A DNA stretch of 23,808 nt, taken from positions 1 through 23,808 of the forward strand of contig NW_022204772.1 of NCBI RefSeq assembly GCF_008831285.2, in the 5' to 3' direction. Both the position numbers and the translations under genes were made by a program. This document shows, piece after piece, positions 1 to 11,033 of this stretch; the first letter of the stretch is position 1, and each line of letters starts with the position of its first letter. A model generated the notes under the pieces. It had not been told where the DNA came from. It worked only from the letters and a program-made list of their open reading frames with translations, and searched no databases. This DNA comes from Nymphaea colorata. Taxonomy: Eukaryota > Streptophyta > Magnoliopsida > Nymphaeales > Nymphaeaceae.

Positions 1-1959
1 GTGATCGATTCCCCTTCTCCGTCTGGGATGAACGTCATGGCAAAGTTCTTCACATCCCAACGAATATCCTTCCAAGTTAGGAACCAAAGGCATTCCTAAA
101 ATCAAGTCGACTCCGTCTAATGGAATGACTAGGCAATCCACTTTGAAGTTCTTCTTCTTGATGTTGACATCAATGCCCTTTCCTTCATGAATGCACTTGA
201 GTCTATGACCCCCTCCCACGATTATAGTCTGTGGGCTGCTCTCATTGAGAGTGACCTTGCACTTCTCAGCGGCTTCTTCGGTTAAGAAGTTGTTTGTTGC
301 ACCGCTATCGAGCAGAATCAAAACTTTCTGGCCATTGATGCGGCCAAAAACTCTCATGGCGTTAGCCTTATGGGGATCCTGGATAGAATGTAAGGATTCA
401 ACCTCTTCAGATTTGTCTTCTCTGTTCGAGGTTTCTCCCTTCTGTGGTTCCTCAGATTCAATTTTCTTTCCTTTTCTCTTCACTTGGACTTCCTCATCAG
501 ACGAGGAACTGGAACTAGAGCTAGAGGAGGAATCGCTCTCTGAGCTGGAGCTTGTCTCCGGTTCATCAACCACCACGATGTTGAATAGTGCCTTGCACTG
601 GTGGTTCTTCTCCCACTTACCCTCACATCTAAAGCATAGGCCCTTCTTCATATACTCTTCTATTTGTTTTGGGGTCAGGTAACGTGTTGGGAGGTCACGG
701 CCCGGTCTTGGGTTGGGCCTATAATCGTTCCCACGGTTGTAGGGAACCAATTCCTTCCCTTGGGGACGGAATTCTCTACTTTGATTCCGAGAAGTAGAGG
801 AGAATGAGGGTTTCTTCCTCAACTTGTCCGACTTACGAGCCTTTCTTTCTCGTTTCTCTCTTTTTTCTTCTTTTCTCTCTTCAATTCTCTCCTCATACAG
901 CCTGGCCATTGCGAAACATTCTTCTAAACTACCGAAGCGATGGATTTTCATCTCTCTTTTGATATCGCTTCGTAGTCCACCCTTGAACGACCCTATGAGG
1001 GCCTTCTCTGGCCATTGCACCATGCTGGCCAACCTCTCGAATTGCCTTTGGTAGACAGGCACGGTGGTGGTCTGGGTTAAGTTTTTGAGATCCTCGTCAT
1101 AATCTATGAACGTGGAGTCTCCAAACTGCAACTGCAGACTCGCTTTGTATTTTTCCCACGTTGGGTCGGCCGTCTTATGTTCAAACCAGAGGTAGTGGGT
1201 TGTTGCTTCGCCGGTCATGTTGGCCGTGGCGATTTCAATCCATTCTTCTTGTGGTACATGGTGACACAAGAAGAAACGTTCGGCCATGAATAGCCATTCT
1301 CGAAGATGTTCCCCATTGAACTTAGGGAAATCATATTTGACGGAAGGTGTCCGTCTCTCTTCAAAACGTGTAGGCTCTCTTCGAGTTCTCCTAGGACGAA
1401 GTGGTGTTTCGTCCTCTCCTTCGGAAAGCTCAAAAATTGGGTTCCGAATGGGTTGACTAGTTCGTTGACCTTGAGGAGGTCTGTAGTATTCACTTGTAGG
1501 CTCGTTTAGATACCTGTCTGGAGGTGGTCCCATGACTCTACCTCCTTCCAAACTCGTCCCAACATGTGAAATGTTGTTGGGATTAACCTCAGTGTCGGTT
1601 TGATAGCCAGGTATAACTAGCAAACCTTTTCCTTTCTGTTGATTCGGACCCTGAGTGGTCCTCTGCTCAACAACGACTTGGGCCTGGTTGTTGGCCAACT
1701 GTCTGAACATGGCGCGGATTTCATCCATTTCCTTTTGGTGTTCCGCGTTCTGACGATCCATGTCCTTCTTCCTAAAGTTCTCAACTTTGGCCATTTCGCT
1801 ACGCATTTGTAGCAATTCCTTCTCTATGCTTAGGATTCTACCTAAGGCATAGTCCGGAACTTGCCCCCTTTGAGTTGGAGGGGCATCTCCTGCTTGCTCT
1901 TGAGGAATGTCCTCAAGAACAGGCTCATCGGAGCTCACGTTCTTCTTGGATTTACCCAT
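1..1959 (-). CDS. gag-pol: gag-protease polyprotein of Ty3/gypsy element 1, partial and frameshifted
   Basis: The frame opens at the ATG at 1959-1957 and stays open for 653 codons to the window edge. Residues ~50-90 are a charged, probably coiled segment. Residues ~200-330 resemble the retrotransposon gag (capsid) domain, with a PKFNGE..L..WL..AE pattern near residue 215-228. A zinc knuckle of the plant gypsy CX2CX7HXC form lies at residues 442-455 (C442, C445, H453, C455), followed by a Ser/Glu/Asp-rich stretch. An aspartic protease follows, with the catalytic DSGAT at residues 551-555 and the flap-side LILGMP at 619-624. Just after LILGMP, at bases 86-88, a run of three A's (plus strand) replaces the expected two. 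Beyond it the typical post-protease residues (a DIRWDVKNF-like segment) read in another frame. This is either a real inactivating insertion or a homopolymer sequencing error. Gag packages the element RNA and the protease cleaves the polyprotein. Confidence 0.88.
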   Translation of the reverse strand, partial: MGKSKKNVSSDEPVLEDIPQEQAGDAPPTQRGQVPDYALGRILSIEKELLQMRSEMAKVENFRKKDMDRQNAEHQKEMDEIRAMFRQLANNQAQVVVEQRTTQGPNQQKGKGLLVIPGYQTDTEVNPNNISHVGTSLEGGRVMGPPPDRYLNEPTSEYYRPPQGQRTSQPIRNPIFELSEGEDETPLRPRRTRREPTRFEERRTPSVKYDFPKFNGEHLREWLFMAERFFLCHHVPQEEWIEIATANMTGEATTHYLWFEHKTADPTWEKYKASLQLQFGDSTFIDYDEDLKNLTQTTTVPVYQRQFERLASMVQWPEKALIGSFKGGLRSDIKREMKIHRFGSLEECFAMARLYEERIEERKEEKREKRERKARKSDKLRKKPSFSSTSRNQSREFRPQGKELVPYNRGNDYRPNPRPGRDLPTRYLTPKQIEEYMKKGLCFRCEGKWEKNHQCKALFNIVVVDEPETSSSSESDSSSSSSSSSSSDEEVQVKRKGKKIESEEPQKGETSNREDKSEEVESLHSIQDPHKANAMRVFGRINGQKVLILLDSGATNNFLTEEAAEKCKVTLNESSPQTIIVGGGHRLKCIHEGKGIDVNIKKKNFKVDCLVIPLDGVDLILGMPLVPNLEGYSLGCEELCHDVHPRRRRGIDH

Positions 1960-2165
1960 AGAATTCGTGAATTAGGCACCCAGTGAAAACACGCACAAAC
2001 TAAGGAATTTGGCTATTTGGAGCCAACGACAAAAGAAAATCCTAAACTAACGCACACGGAAAATGCACTACTGAAAGCTGGACTCAAACACTCCTCGCCT
2101 TGACTGATTTGCTGAAGCTGAATCTTCTTGCAACGAGTGCTTGAACTTCAATAACAGCCTCAACC
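1960..2165 (-). other. untranslated leader of element 1
   Basis: This is about 206 nt between the primer-binding site and the gag ATG. It contains no open frame or RNA motif that I can support. It is short compared with the ~830-nt leader of the element inserted in the 18S gene. Confidence 0.6.
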
Positions 2166-2179
2166 TGGCTCTGATACCA
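2166..2179 (-). other. primer-binding site (initiator Met tRNA), element 1
   Basis: The minus strand reads TGGTATCAGAGCCA, the classic plant LTR-retrotransposon site complementary to the 3' end of initiator methionine tRNA. It lies 2 nt inside the end of the 5' LTR (2182). It marks where minus-strand DNA synthesis starts and fixes the LTR boundary. Confidence 0.93.
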
Positions 2180-2181
2180 AT

Positions 2182-5100
2182 TGTTAGGCCCACTCCTGCT
2201 AGAACTTGAATTTCCTAACCAAGAGCGACCTACCTTCCCAGGTCTCTTGAGTGCTACTCAAAATCCGAAAATCCTAAGACAAATAATTACAACACTTCTA
2301 CCCAGCCGGACAGACCCCGGCGCAAAAACCCTTAGGACGGGAGACTCAGGTGCGGAAAACCCTTAATTCCCAATTCCTAACTACGGGCAGACCTAAGGCA
2401 ACACTACAATAGGTGACACGGTTTTACAATCGTAAGCGATACAAGAATTCACTCTTCTCACTCAAGAACAAACCATTCACCAAATTATACTACTAGCGAA
2501 CAAACCACGCCCAGCAATAAGCAAATGGGTACGGTCGGCTCCTTGTGGTCGTGTCTCGGGCAGCTGGCCCTTGAGGTACCACGGCAGGGAGCTAGGCCGA
2601 AGCCTTGGGCTAAAACAATAACTAAAACAAACTAAATGGAATCCTAAAACAGAAAGCAAAACACCCTCCCCGGAATCTACAAGTGGGCTAAGGTGTTACC
2701 GGCCAAGAGCTAGCCTTGGCTGAGCCGGAACAACCGCGGGGTGAAGACCAACCCCCGGGCAGTGCAGCAACGGGCCGGCGTGAAGCGCGCGGCCTGGACA
2801 GCCTCCTGCTGTCGGACGGATTGGCAGACGCCGGCTGGAGCAGCAGTCTGCTGCTGAGCGGAGACGGAAGCGCGGGGAAACAGCGACAGCCGCCTACTGT
2901 CGGGAATGGCCGGTGGACGCGCGGCCGAGAATGGCGCGGGCCTGCTATCGGGCTGCCTGATGACGAGTGGCCGAGAGGACAGCGAGTTACGTGCGGCGTT
3001 GGCTGGCGGAAGGAGTCGGATAGCCGAGAGCAAAACTGCGGAGGCGGCGGCAGGAACAAAGGCGAGTGGTTGTCGCCTTGGGCACCGGCGGAGCAGCGAC
3101 TGGACGTCGCCGATGTGCTGACGAGTGCCGCCTGCCGACTGAAGACGGGTCGGCGAGGGAAGGCCGACTAGGCAGCCACCTGCTGCCTGGAGCCGAGAGG
3201 AGAGGGCGACCGACTGTCGCCGCTAAGCTGGACAGAAGCCGCGGACAGGACGAGGGGGGCGAAAGCCGAGTTCGGCAGTGCCTACCTGCCTATTCTCCGA
3301 ATGGCTCAGCCACGGACGCCGGTAGTAAATCCGACGACGGGACGCGGCCGAGGTGCTGGCCGGGGACAGCTAGCGGTGCGCTAGCGTCGCCGACTGAACC
3401 TAGTCCCTAGCTACGGCTGGGCTGGGCTGGAACTGGCGGGGCTCTAAGGGTAGGTCAGTCAAGTTAAGAGGGCTCGGGCTGGGTAGGCCGAGGGTCAAAA
3501 GGGGCTTGGGTTAACAAGGGAGGTTATCCTAGCTAAGAGGGGGGTCAAACCGAGAGGGTGAACTAGAGAAAGTGAGGTTAAGGTGAGCTCGGACGAGGGG
3601 CTTAGGCAAGGGCTGACCTCGGTTAGGGATAGGTTAGCTGGGTCACTCGAGCTAGGCTCGAGTCAACTAGGGTGGTTCTAGCTGGGCTCGGGTTGACCGA
3701 ATATCTAAGGCTGGAAAGAGGTTAGGACTAAAGAGCTCAAGTCAAATAAGAAGAAGACGACTAGTTGACTGGATTCGGTCAAGGTCAAACTGGGTTAGGT
3801 TTGACTAAGACACCTAAGTCGGGTTAGGGGCTAGGTCAAATTGACTTAGGACTAAGCTCGAGCTAAGAGGGTTTCCTAAGACTAAAAAGACTAAGTGACT
3901 CGAGTAGGTCTCTCGAGCAAGGAGATGGTGACACGTTGCGAAAATCAAGGGCCACGATTGAAGACGGTTAGGGGAAGTGGGGCGACTTGGCTTGGAGGAG
4001 CTCGTGGCTAAGGGAGATGCAGACACGTAGATGAATCAACAGCTAAGAATAACTGTAGTTGGGGAATGAATGAGGACGTGATTGAGGGTACGTGCGGGTC
4101 TTAAGTGACTTGCGCTACAATTTGGGAAAAGGGGCTCGAAATGAGGAAGTGGCGCGCCAAAGGGGGACTCGCGTGGGCTGAGGTGGCGAACTACGAGAGC
4201 TTGGTGAAAAAGGGACTGGCGAGCTGGAGGGGAGACCTATTCGTGGGCAAGGAGATGCTGCCACGTGGCCAGATGTGTGGCTGATATTGCTTGCGAGAGG
4301 AGAAGGAGACTTAGCCAAAATGCAAGATGGCGAGGTGGCATATAGTGGTCCTAAAGCTAAGGAACGTGGAAAATAACTAAGTTTCGGGTAAGGGGCACGA
4401 TGGGCCAGGTGGGACACGAGCTGAGGGTGATAACTGGATAGCTGACACGTGTACAGGAGGACGGTGAGGATTGGACTTACCTGGTCCGAGTTGACTGCAC
4501 GTAGACTCGTGCCAAGAGAGGAAGACCGGCCTGGTTTGAGTTCAATCTCACCAAAGACCAGAACGCCCCTTCAAGCTTCACGCAGACTTCGGTTCGCACA
4601 AGGGCAGGGCTGTCCTAAAACGCCGGAGTCTGGAGATGGCGCCGGAAGTTGCAGGTCACGTCGGAAGATAGCAGAATTCCGGCAAGGACGCGAACTCACT
4701 ATCCAACCGAGCGATTTCACCCAAACTTGGCTATGTTGGAGCACTTGATTGGACGATTACAATGAACTCGTACGATTGATAGTCCACCGGTTAGATCTTG
4801 AAGAGCAGGACGTTTTAGCCTGCTGGACCGAAGGAGAAGAGGGAGGACAGAAACCGAGTTTTACTTTGCTAAAACTCGACTACTTCCACCGCTCGCGTTC
4901 TTCGTTTTATGGCTGAATTAACCCAAAGTTTCAAGAACTTTCTTCAAGAAGATCGTAGGATAATATAAAGCAGAACTTGCTATTTAGCACAGACCTTCCT
5001 CACGAGTTTGCCGAGAAGAAAGCCTCGCTCTTAAGCAACTTCAGTCCTAGATTAATTTTACGAAAATCAAGAAGAAAGCCGAGAACTAGAAGTAATTTCT

Positions 5101-6158
5101 TAGCCGTCGCTGCTGGATTCTCAAACGAATTCAGCCTTCCCTGTTGCAAAGGCAGCCTCTCAACTTCACCGGGGTCGAGAAGAAGGTACCAACCTTGCTG
5201 AAATTGCAGTTTCAAAGGGGAATCAGCCGTGGACGAGGGAGGGATTGCCGCCGGTAGGGAGGAATCCGCCGCAAGCCGTCGTGCTTTGAGTTCACCACCG
5301 GAATATCTCCGATGCCCGAAGCTTTGCTGGAATTAGAAAGCGTCACAGGCCAAGGGGACGCGAGGGGATGAGAGGCACCGCAGATTTCACCATGTGAAAC
5401 TCGATGGCTGACGAAGAAGATGAAGAACTCGCCTCTAGACCGAGGGAGAGAGAGACAGCCTCACGAGGAGGAGAAAGAATACAACTTAGCAAAATGCTTT
5501 CCTTAGTCCAAAATTCGATACAAACTCTAAGATCCAAAACAATATATACATGTCCTAATTGAACGAGTCTACAATCCAGATCTCGTTCTCTACCCACAAT
5601 CCAAATCCATATTGCCAAGCACAACCCGCTTGGCTAGGTCCTTATTTCAAAACCCAACGAAAGCAAACCTATTTGCTTAACAAAAAACACTTAAACTAGA
5701 CTCGGGCCTAATGCCCAACTCGTAAACAAAAGGGTTAAACCCCTGAGCCTTGTGAGCCCAGGGTGGGGACCTCGTGAGGGGACCCGCCCTCACTTCGGTT
5801 GACTAGACCAAGAGCTCGGTCTGGTTTGACCGAGCCATTTGCCTAAGACCTTGGTCTTTGGCTAGCCTCAAGGGACATAAGACCGGACTCACTTGGTTAA
5901 GACTCTACTAGCTTAGTGAGACCTACTCTAGAATCACAATCACCCTGAGACGTACCCAGTTCAAGCACCGTCTTGGCTTCAGCTGCTCCTCCCGCTCCTC
6001 CCACTGCAACTGACGCTGGTGCAGAATCCTTCTCCTTGGGACTTACCTGCGCGAGCTGAAGAGAACGCGCCCAAATCTCTGACGCCTTCCTCTTACGCCG
6101 ACTGGGTTCGGCCTGCTCTGCCTCCATCTGCACGGGACCTGGAAATTGGTCCGTAACA
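2182..6158 (-). repeat. 5' LTR of element 1 (3977 bp)
   Basis: On the plus strand it starts TGTTAGG next to the primer-binding site and ends CCGTAACA, where the sequence changes to rDNA spacer. The LTR is unusually long. Its first ~600 bp on the plus strand (U5 side) share an ordered series of motifs with the other two LTR families here: the stem-loop at 2305-2321, GCGATACA near 2438, an AACCACGCCC-type block near 2500, and an ACACCCTCCC block near 2660. A purine-rich, G/A-biased stretch at ~3400-4450 contains many imperfect copies of GGCT(C/A)GGGTT/CTAGGTCAA-like words. The minus strand has a TATATA at 5548-5543 that could be a promoter element, but its position is not tested. The small open frames here have no supported function. 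Confidence 0.9.
2305..2321 (-). other. conserved LTR stem-loop (LTR 1 copy)
   Basis: GCCGG and CCGGC flank a 7-nt loop, 123 bp from the LTR end. The same stem occurs at 120 bp in the solo LTR and, with one compensatory pair change, at 119 bp in the LTRs of the 18S insertion. The position lies on the U5 side of the element transcript, where packaging, dimerisation or processing structures are common. The function is inferred. Confidence 0.6.
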
Positions 6159-6163
6159 GATAC
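6159..6163. repeat. probable target-site duplication half, GATAC
   Basis: These are the five bases after the CA end of LTR 1. The partner copy would be left of the window. The uninterrupted spacer repeat has GATAC at the matching place, 6346-6350, so these five bases are target sequence rather than element sequence. Confidence 0.7.
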
Positions 6164-6205
6164 ACAAGGCGGATTCGTACTTCAAAAATACTTATGGTAG
6201 ACCAA

Positions 6206-6254
6206 GTGATTTTCGCGTTAGCCCCTTTCACCCGGGAGCCGTCGCCCAAATCAC
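6206..6254 (+). repeat. 49-bp rDNA spacer core repeat, copy A
   Basis: It is bounded by GTGATTT and its inverted copy AAATCAC, with TCGCGTTAGCCCC and CGCCC between. It is exactly the same length (49 bp) as copies B and C. It lies 43 bp after the LTR 1 target duplication. Confidence 0.85.
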
Positions 6255-6292
6255 ATGTATGGGAGATCATTTGCATCAATCGGCTGCTGTAG

Positions 6293-6487
<195 letters not shown>

Positions 6488-6779
6488 TGACACCCTTCGA
6501 CCTTGCTGCCGTCCCTCGTGTGCCCTTTCTTCACTGCGAGCGGCCATTTTTTCTTGGTTCCGCGTGCTTCCGTAGCTGTCTTTTCAGCTTCTCCTGCGTC
6601 CGGTTTTGCCTGGGCCATTTGTAGTCCACGCGGTGCGACTGCCTTCTTCTCGGCCTCCGACTGCTGTCAAGGCCTTTGTTTGGCAGGTGCTATGCAACGT
6701 GTCCTTCCCTGCCTGGCCCTCGGCCTGCAGTGCTCGCTGTTCCCCGACAGCGCCTGCGGTGTCCTTTGGGACCGGATCA

Positions 6780-6784
6780 GGTAC
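6780..6784. repeat. target-site duplication GGTAC (left)
   Basis: These five bases immediately before the TGG start of the solo LTR are repeated exactly at 10293-10297. Confidence 0.92.
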
Positions 6785-6904
6785 TGGTGGGAACCCGGCT
6801 AGGACTGCCTAAGCTCGCTGCCGAATGCCGAACTCCCTTCCCAAGATCTCTTGGGGCAGGCTCCGAATAGGCTAAGTATTAAGAAGACTTTACACTCTTT
6901 CCCT

Positions 6905-6923
6905 GCCGGACAGCAACCCCGGC
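6905..6923 (-). other. conserved LTR stem-loop (solo LTR copy)
   Basis: GCCGG and CCGGC flank a 9-nt loop beginning ACAG, 120 bp from the LTR end. It matches the placement and stem of the LTR 1 copy, although the surrounding sequence is well diverged. Confidence 0.6.
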
Positions 6924-7858
6924 TTAATTTCCCAAGTTAGGACAGAATTACAAGAGTGTTTCCCGAACCCAAATAGCCAATCCTACTACAAGAATGCTAA
7001 GGGGCTCAAGGCTTAATACAACCGCGACGATACAACTTAAACGCTCACCTCACTCAACCACATTCACATCCAAGCATTCATAAAAAACATACATGCCTAA
7101 GCGCACAAACCACACCCTCAACCCCTAGGTGGCCAAGCCGCAAGGAGGTGTGTCGTCGGCTGAACGAGCCTCCGAGGACCTCACTATGCCGCGCGCCGTG
7201 TAGGCGGGTTTGTAAGCAAGAACACCCTCCCCGTGCTATAGTGGGACAGGGTACAAACCTCCTCGAAGCTAGTCCGAGCTATCCACCGAGGCTGGAAAAC
7301 CAGAAACTAAGCCTCGGTACTCAGCAAATGCCTCCTCGCCCAAGCTGGACAGCAAGCTCCACGACCCCAACTCACCGGTCGCTTGATGGCTCACGGTTCA
7401 CCTCAGCAACAAGGGAAGCACGGATTACTGTTACAGCAAAACAGTAATCGAACAACAGAGCCAAAGTATGAAATGCCTCACAAGATGCGATCTAAACCCC
7501 TCTTTGTATGCTGTTAAGGGGGAAGCAGGCGTCGAACTGGTGTCGACGAGCACCCTTCAACTCCAAGGTTGCGGCTCACGGACTGTTGCAGTCTATGCTA
7601 ACAGGTTGCAGCCCATCCTCGTTGCAGCAGGGGTATGCTCCGCCAAAACAAGTGCAAGCACAATCAAATCCAGGATATAATGAAAGGAAAACGAGGGATT
7701 CAAGGAGCTGAAATCACCAGAGATACTCGTTTCCCCAATATCGAAGAAAACGAGATCGGGGTAGCGTCGAGGCTTGGCCTCTGTTCTGGAAAACGAAGAA
7801 GACAGGTTCAGGCGCTGGCAGAGAGTGGCCTCCAGTCTAAAATTCGTATAAAATCACA

Positions 7859-8213
7859 GGAGTCTCCAAAAATCCCCAAACTTGGTCAGAAACAAGTAGA
7901 CATCCTCAGGAGTGGACGCTCCAAGTTTGAGCCAAATCCGACGAGTTTAAGGCCAGGTCGTTGAGCTCTGAAAATCGCGCACGTTCTGTCCTTCGTTCAG
8001 AAATGTATCAGGCGCAGAACAGCTTCAGGACTGCTGGAGAGGTCTTCGATGGAAAAATCATAACAATTCATAGACACCTCCAAAAATCCTGAAATTTGGA
8101 CTGTAGCAAGACCACTAGCCAAGGAGTAGACGCTCCAAATTTGAGCTGAATCTGAGCTGTCTAGACCCCAGTCGTTGATCCCTCAAAGTCGCTGTAGTTC
8201 TGTCGCCTGTTTC
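7859..8213. repeat. diverged tandem duplication inside the solo LTR
   Basis: Segments ~7859-7996 and ~8072-8213 share, in order, CTCCAAAAATCC, GAG(T)(A/G)GACGCTCCAA(G/A)TTTGAGC, GTCGTTGA and GTTCTGTC. The two copies are clearly related but have drifted by substitutions and small gaps. No function is apparent. Confidence 0.65.
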
Positions 8214-10292
8214 AGGAAGAGCCGTCGTGCAGAAGAACAGCCACAGGTCTTCAAATCGCCACTCCGCCTCAATGCGATCAAATCAAGAGATGAAACCACT
8301 TGCAATCGACAGATAATTAAATTTGGAACAAGCTAAAGTCAATAGATCACCCGGTGATGCTGCATTCCCAATGTTCTAAGCGAATATTGGGTTACAGCCG
8401 CCTGTGGCGGAGAAACAGGGATGCTCGCCGCCGATTCCCGCCAGATTCAGACCGTCGCCTCCAGAAACGCCATCTACAGTCCGATCGACGTCAAATTTGG
8501 TGGAGATGATCTCAGGGATGTTGGGAATCTAATGGCACCGGAATCGTGAAGATCCAACGGTTGGATCGCCGGAAGTGTCGCCGGAAACAGGAACTGGTCG
8601 GCGGAACTGCGTGACAGAACCTACTCCGACTTCTCAAGCTCGTAACTCACTCAATACTGAACGGATTGACGCGATTCCACTTCCTATAGAAAGCTTGGTT
8701 CGGTGGGAAGCGAACAGTATCAAAATCCCCAAAAGTTATGGCCGATTGACCCTTCGATTTAAGCTCGGATTGAGACTGGCTGTGGTAGGCCTGTTTCAAC
8801 CGAATGCTCAAAAAGAGGCTCGATCATCCTCCAAACGACCCCCAAACCCATTCTCCTTCGCTTCGATCCTTCTTCAGATCATCCTCACGGATTCCAGAAG
8901 GATCCCACGGCATACAAACGAATTGGGGAGGCGATTTACAGTCACTACAAGAGGAAATGACGCTGGAAAAACACACTTAGCTGTATTTCTGCTGAACGGA
9001 CGATCAAATGCATCTCAGATCTTCACACCGCCGTGTAGGCATTGCGCGAAGGCTGGAGAATGCCTTCCGGATGGTGGATGACGCCTCTCGACACCCCTGT
9101 GGCTGAGGAGTCCGCACGGCATTCACCTTTGCTTCTGCTCGGGTAGACGATGAAGAAGACAACCCGCCGGCTGCTTGCTTCGTTTCACCTCCTAGTAGAG
9201 AAAACCAGCGGAGGGTGTGGGATAATGTCGGGTTGCCAATCCGCCATTGATGAATCTGAGGAGGCTGGAGAAGAACCTCAGATGTTTCACACAGAAATGG
9301 GGAGGAAGAAGAAGATGGAGGCGCAAGAAACGCGCGGGTGAAGAGAAACCTGTTTCTATTAGAAACTTTGTCCAAAAATCATTAACAACTTAGGGTTAAC
9401 TTCACAAAGACACTATTTAAAGTGTAGCATGACTCGGTTCGGTCTATGTCTCGAACCGGGTCGGTACAAAACTGAAACATAACTAAAAATGAAACCGGTT
9501 CCTACTAAAAACGCTGGATTTGGATCGGGTCCTAAGACGGGATCCTGTCAAAACCGCTCCGACTGACCCGTAATGCTGTAATCACTCCGTCTCGGCCTGA
9601 AATGGTCGGCTTGGGGCTGAAAACTCCTCCAACTCAGTCTCGGTCCACTGGGCATGTGTGGCTAGGTCGGTCAGCTGGGCCCGGACAACTCCAGCTCACT
9701 GCATCGGCTAGCCTCCCTAAGAAAAATGCTGTCCTCGCTGGAATGACCTCCGTGCGTGATACCCTCGGAACAAGGATCGGCCACCCGCCCGAGTGCTGCT
9801 GCTGCTAGTGGTGATGGTGGTGCCCGCTCGTTAGCCTCTCTAAGGTTTCCGCTGTGCACTCTGATAGCGTCCTCGCTCGCTACAACCTCACAATGCTCCA
9901 GGTGACCTCCAGCGTCGACGCTCTCCTGCGCGCGGCACCCGTCTGCGTCCTCGATGCCCGGTAGTCGGCGATGTCCCTCGGCTGTGCGCTCGGCCGTGCC
10001 CCGGAGTTGTGCTGCGCCTGTGGCCGGCAGTGGCATGCCTCCGACGATTACCTGGTGTGACGTTAGGCCTTGTGTGGCGTTATTAGCGCTACAAGCTGCA
10101 CCATTCACAGTTAGTAAAGCCTCTCTGCCCCTTACACTCAGTGGCCAAGTCTCACCCTTACCAAGTCTCTCATGCCCATCTGGCGACAAAGGGTTCGCGC
10201 AGACAAGCTTAGCGCTATCGGCCTGTGGTAGTTGATGGGATTCGGCAGCAATCAAGGCTAGTCCCGGCCTAGTCCTAGGGAGTTCCGTATCA

Positions 10293-10297
10293 GGTAC
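10293..10297. repeat. target-site duplication GGTAC (right)
   Basis: This is an exact copy of 6780-6784, directly after the CA end of the solo LTR. Confidence 0.92.
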
Positions 10298-11033
10298 ACA
10301 AGTGGATTCACGAATGGTCTGGAACATTTATGGTAGACTAGGTGATTTTCGCGTTAGCCCCTTTTACCCGGGAGCGATCGCCCAAATCACCTGCGTAGGA
10401 GATTGATGCTCGGTTTGACGGATCCCCGTTGCCTTTGCTGTTTGCTTCTTGCTTGTTTTTATCGGTTGTTCCACGACGGTTCGGTTTGATCGAGAATCTA
10501 TCTCGCGTTTCAACATTATGCGCCTCCCAAGTTCCGCTTGTCCGCATGGCTATGCCGGCGTGAAGGCGGCCGTTGGGAAGCGCCTGATGTCTTGGCGCAT
10601 GAGTGGCGTTGGCTGCGTCTCCCATCGGCGTCATGGCTGTTTTGGTTTGCCATGAACCGTTTGGGTGATGTGCTTGTTATATTGGTGTGGTTGACGCTAA
10701 GTTTGTTTTGCCCCTACGTTTGGTCTCTGTATTGCTGCCGCTTTGGTGGAACGCCGTCTTGTTAAGGACATTAACGCAGCCCATCCGCATGGTGTGCGGA
10801 GGGCTTGGGCGTGCGGCTTTTGGCCTCTCAGCTTTTGTGCTGATCGTTGGTTATTTCTGTCGTTACGTCGGCTTTATGGATTCTCAGTACGTTTCGGGCG
10901 CCGGTGGGCAGTTTTTTAATGCTGTTCTTCCTAAAACGTCGTCCGCAGTGATGTCAAAAACGAAACGATGATTGACCGTCGGTAGCTATCGGTTCTTTTG
11001 TGGCCGGGGCCTCTGACGTTGTCGATGTGTTGC
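10298..11033 (+). other. rDNA spacer and probable 5' external transcribed spacer
   Basis: This sequence lies directly upstream of the mature 18S start. It begins with the third spacer core repeat and then becomes T/G-rich non-coding sequence up to the 18S 5' end. It has no credible gene; its short open frames overlap each other and resemble nothing known to me. By position, at least the 3' part should be the 5' external transcribed spacer of the 35S pre-rRNA. I cannot see an unambiguous transcription start. Confidence 0.7.
10342..10390 (+). repeat. 49-bp rDNA spacer core repeat, copy C
   Basis: It has the same GTGATTT/AAATCAC boundaries and 49-bp length as A and B, with the ACCCGGGAG form of the centre. 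It is closest to the 18S gene and is preceded by the solo-LTR target site GGTACACAAG. Confidence 0.85.

Larger units (their letters stand above)
1..6158 (-). mobile_element. Ty3/gypsy LTR retrotransposon 1, 5' part (runs off the left edge)
   Basis: Read on the minus strand this is, in order, a long LTR (6158 to 2182), a primer-binding site, a ~200-nt leader, and the start of a gag-protease frame that leaves the window at base 1. The LTR starts TGTTA and ends TAACA, a 5-bp inverted terminus, and is followed by GATAC, which is probably one half of the 5-bp target duplication. The other half would lie beyond the window. Reverse transcriptase, RNase H and integrase are not visible, as expected if they follow the protease to the left. 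The element sits in the rDNA spacer, because the sequence right of 6158 is repeated spacer DNA. Lineage within Ty3/gypsy is not resolved. Confidence 0.9.
6785..10292 (-). mobile_element. solo LTR (3508 bp) in the rDNA spacer
   Basis: The plus strand starts TGGTGGGAAC and ends GTTCCGTATCA, so the ends are TG..CA with an inverted GGAAC/GTTCC just inside. A perfect GGTAC duplication flanks it, and no internal region or second LTR is present. This is the product of LTR-LTR recombination that removed the body of an element. Its ends resemble the LTRs of the 18S insertion (TGGTAGGGTC...GACCCGTATCA) more than LTR 1. It shares the U5-side stem-loop, a CGATACA word near 7034, and the CCACACCC and ACACCCTCCCC blocks. 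Orientation is assigned by this similarity. It contains a diverged internal duplication (7859-8213) and a CTG/GTG-rich microsatellite near 9791-9822. The open frames inside it are unsupported. Confidence 0.9.

Noticed and set aside
2166-2179. Possible tRNA gene fragment (TGGTATCAGAGCC)
   Set aside because: Only the 3'-end complement is present, at the exact LTR edge, so it is a primer-binding site and not a tRNA gene.
2688-3410. Several overlapping open frames on both strands in LTR 1 (up to 151 codons)
   Set aside because: They overlap in four or more frames in a GC-rich LTR segment, with low-complexity Arg/Gly/Ser/Pro composition and no domain. They are probably chance.
5543-5548. TATATA on the minus strand of LTR 1 as promoter
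   Set aside because: It is an isolated match without a supported transcription start, so it is mentioned in the LTR entry only and not called as a promoter.
9791-9822. CTG/GTG-rich microsatellite
   Set aside because: It is short and imperfect, ordinary low-complexity sequence inside the solo LTR.
9671-10327. 218-codon minus-strand open frame
   Set aside because: It starts in rDNA spacer and crosses the target duplication into the solo LTR, has no recognisable domain, and lies in GC-rich DNA where long chance frames are common.
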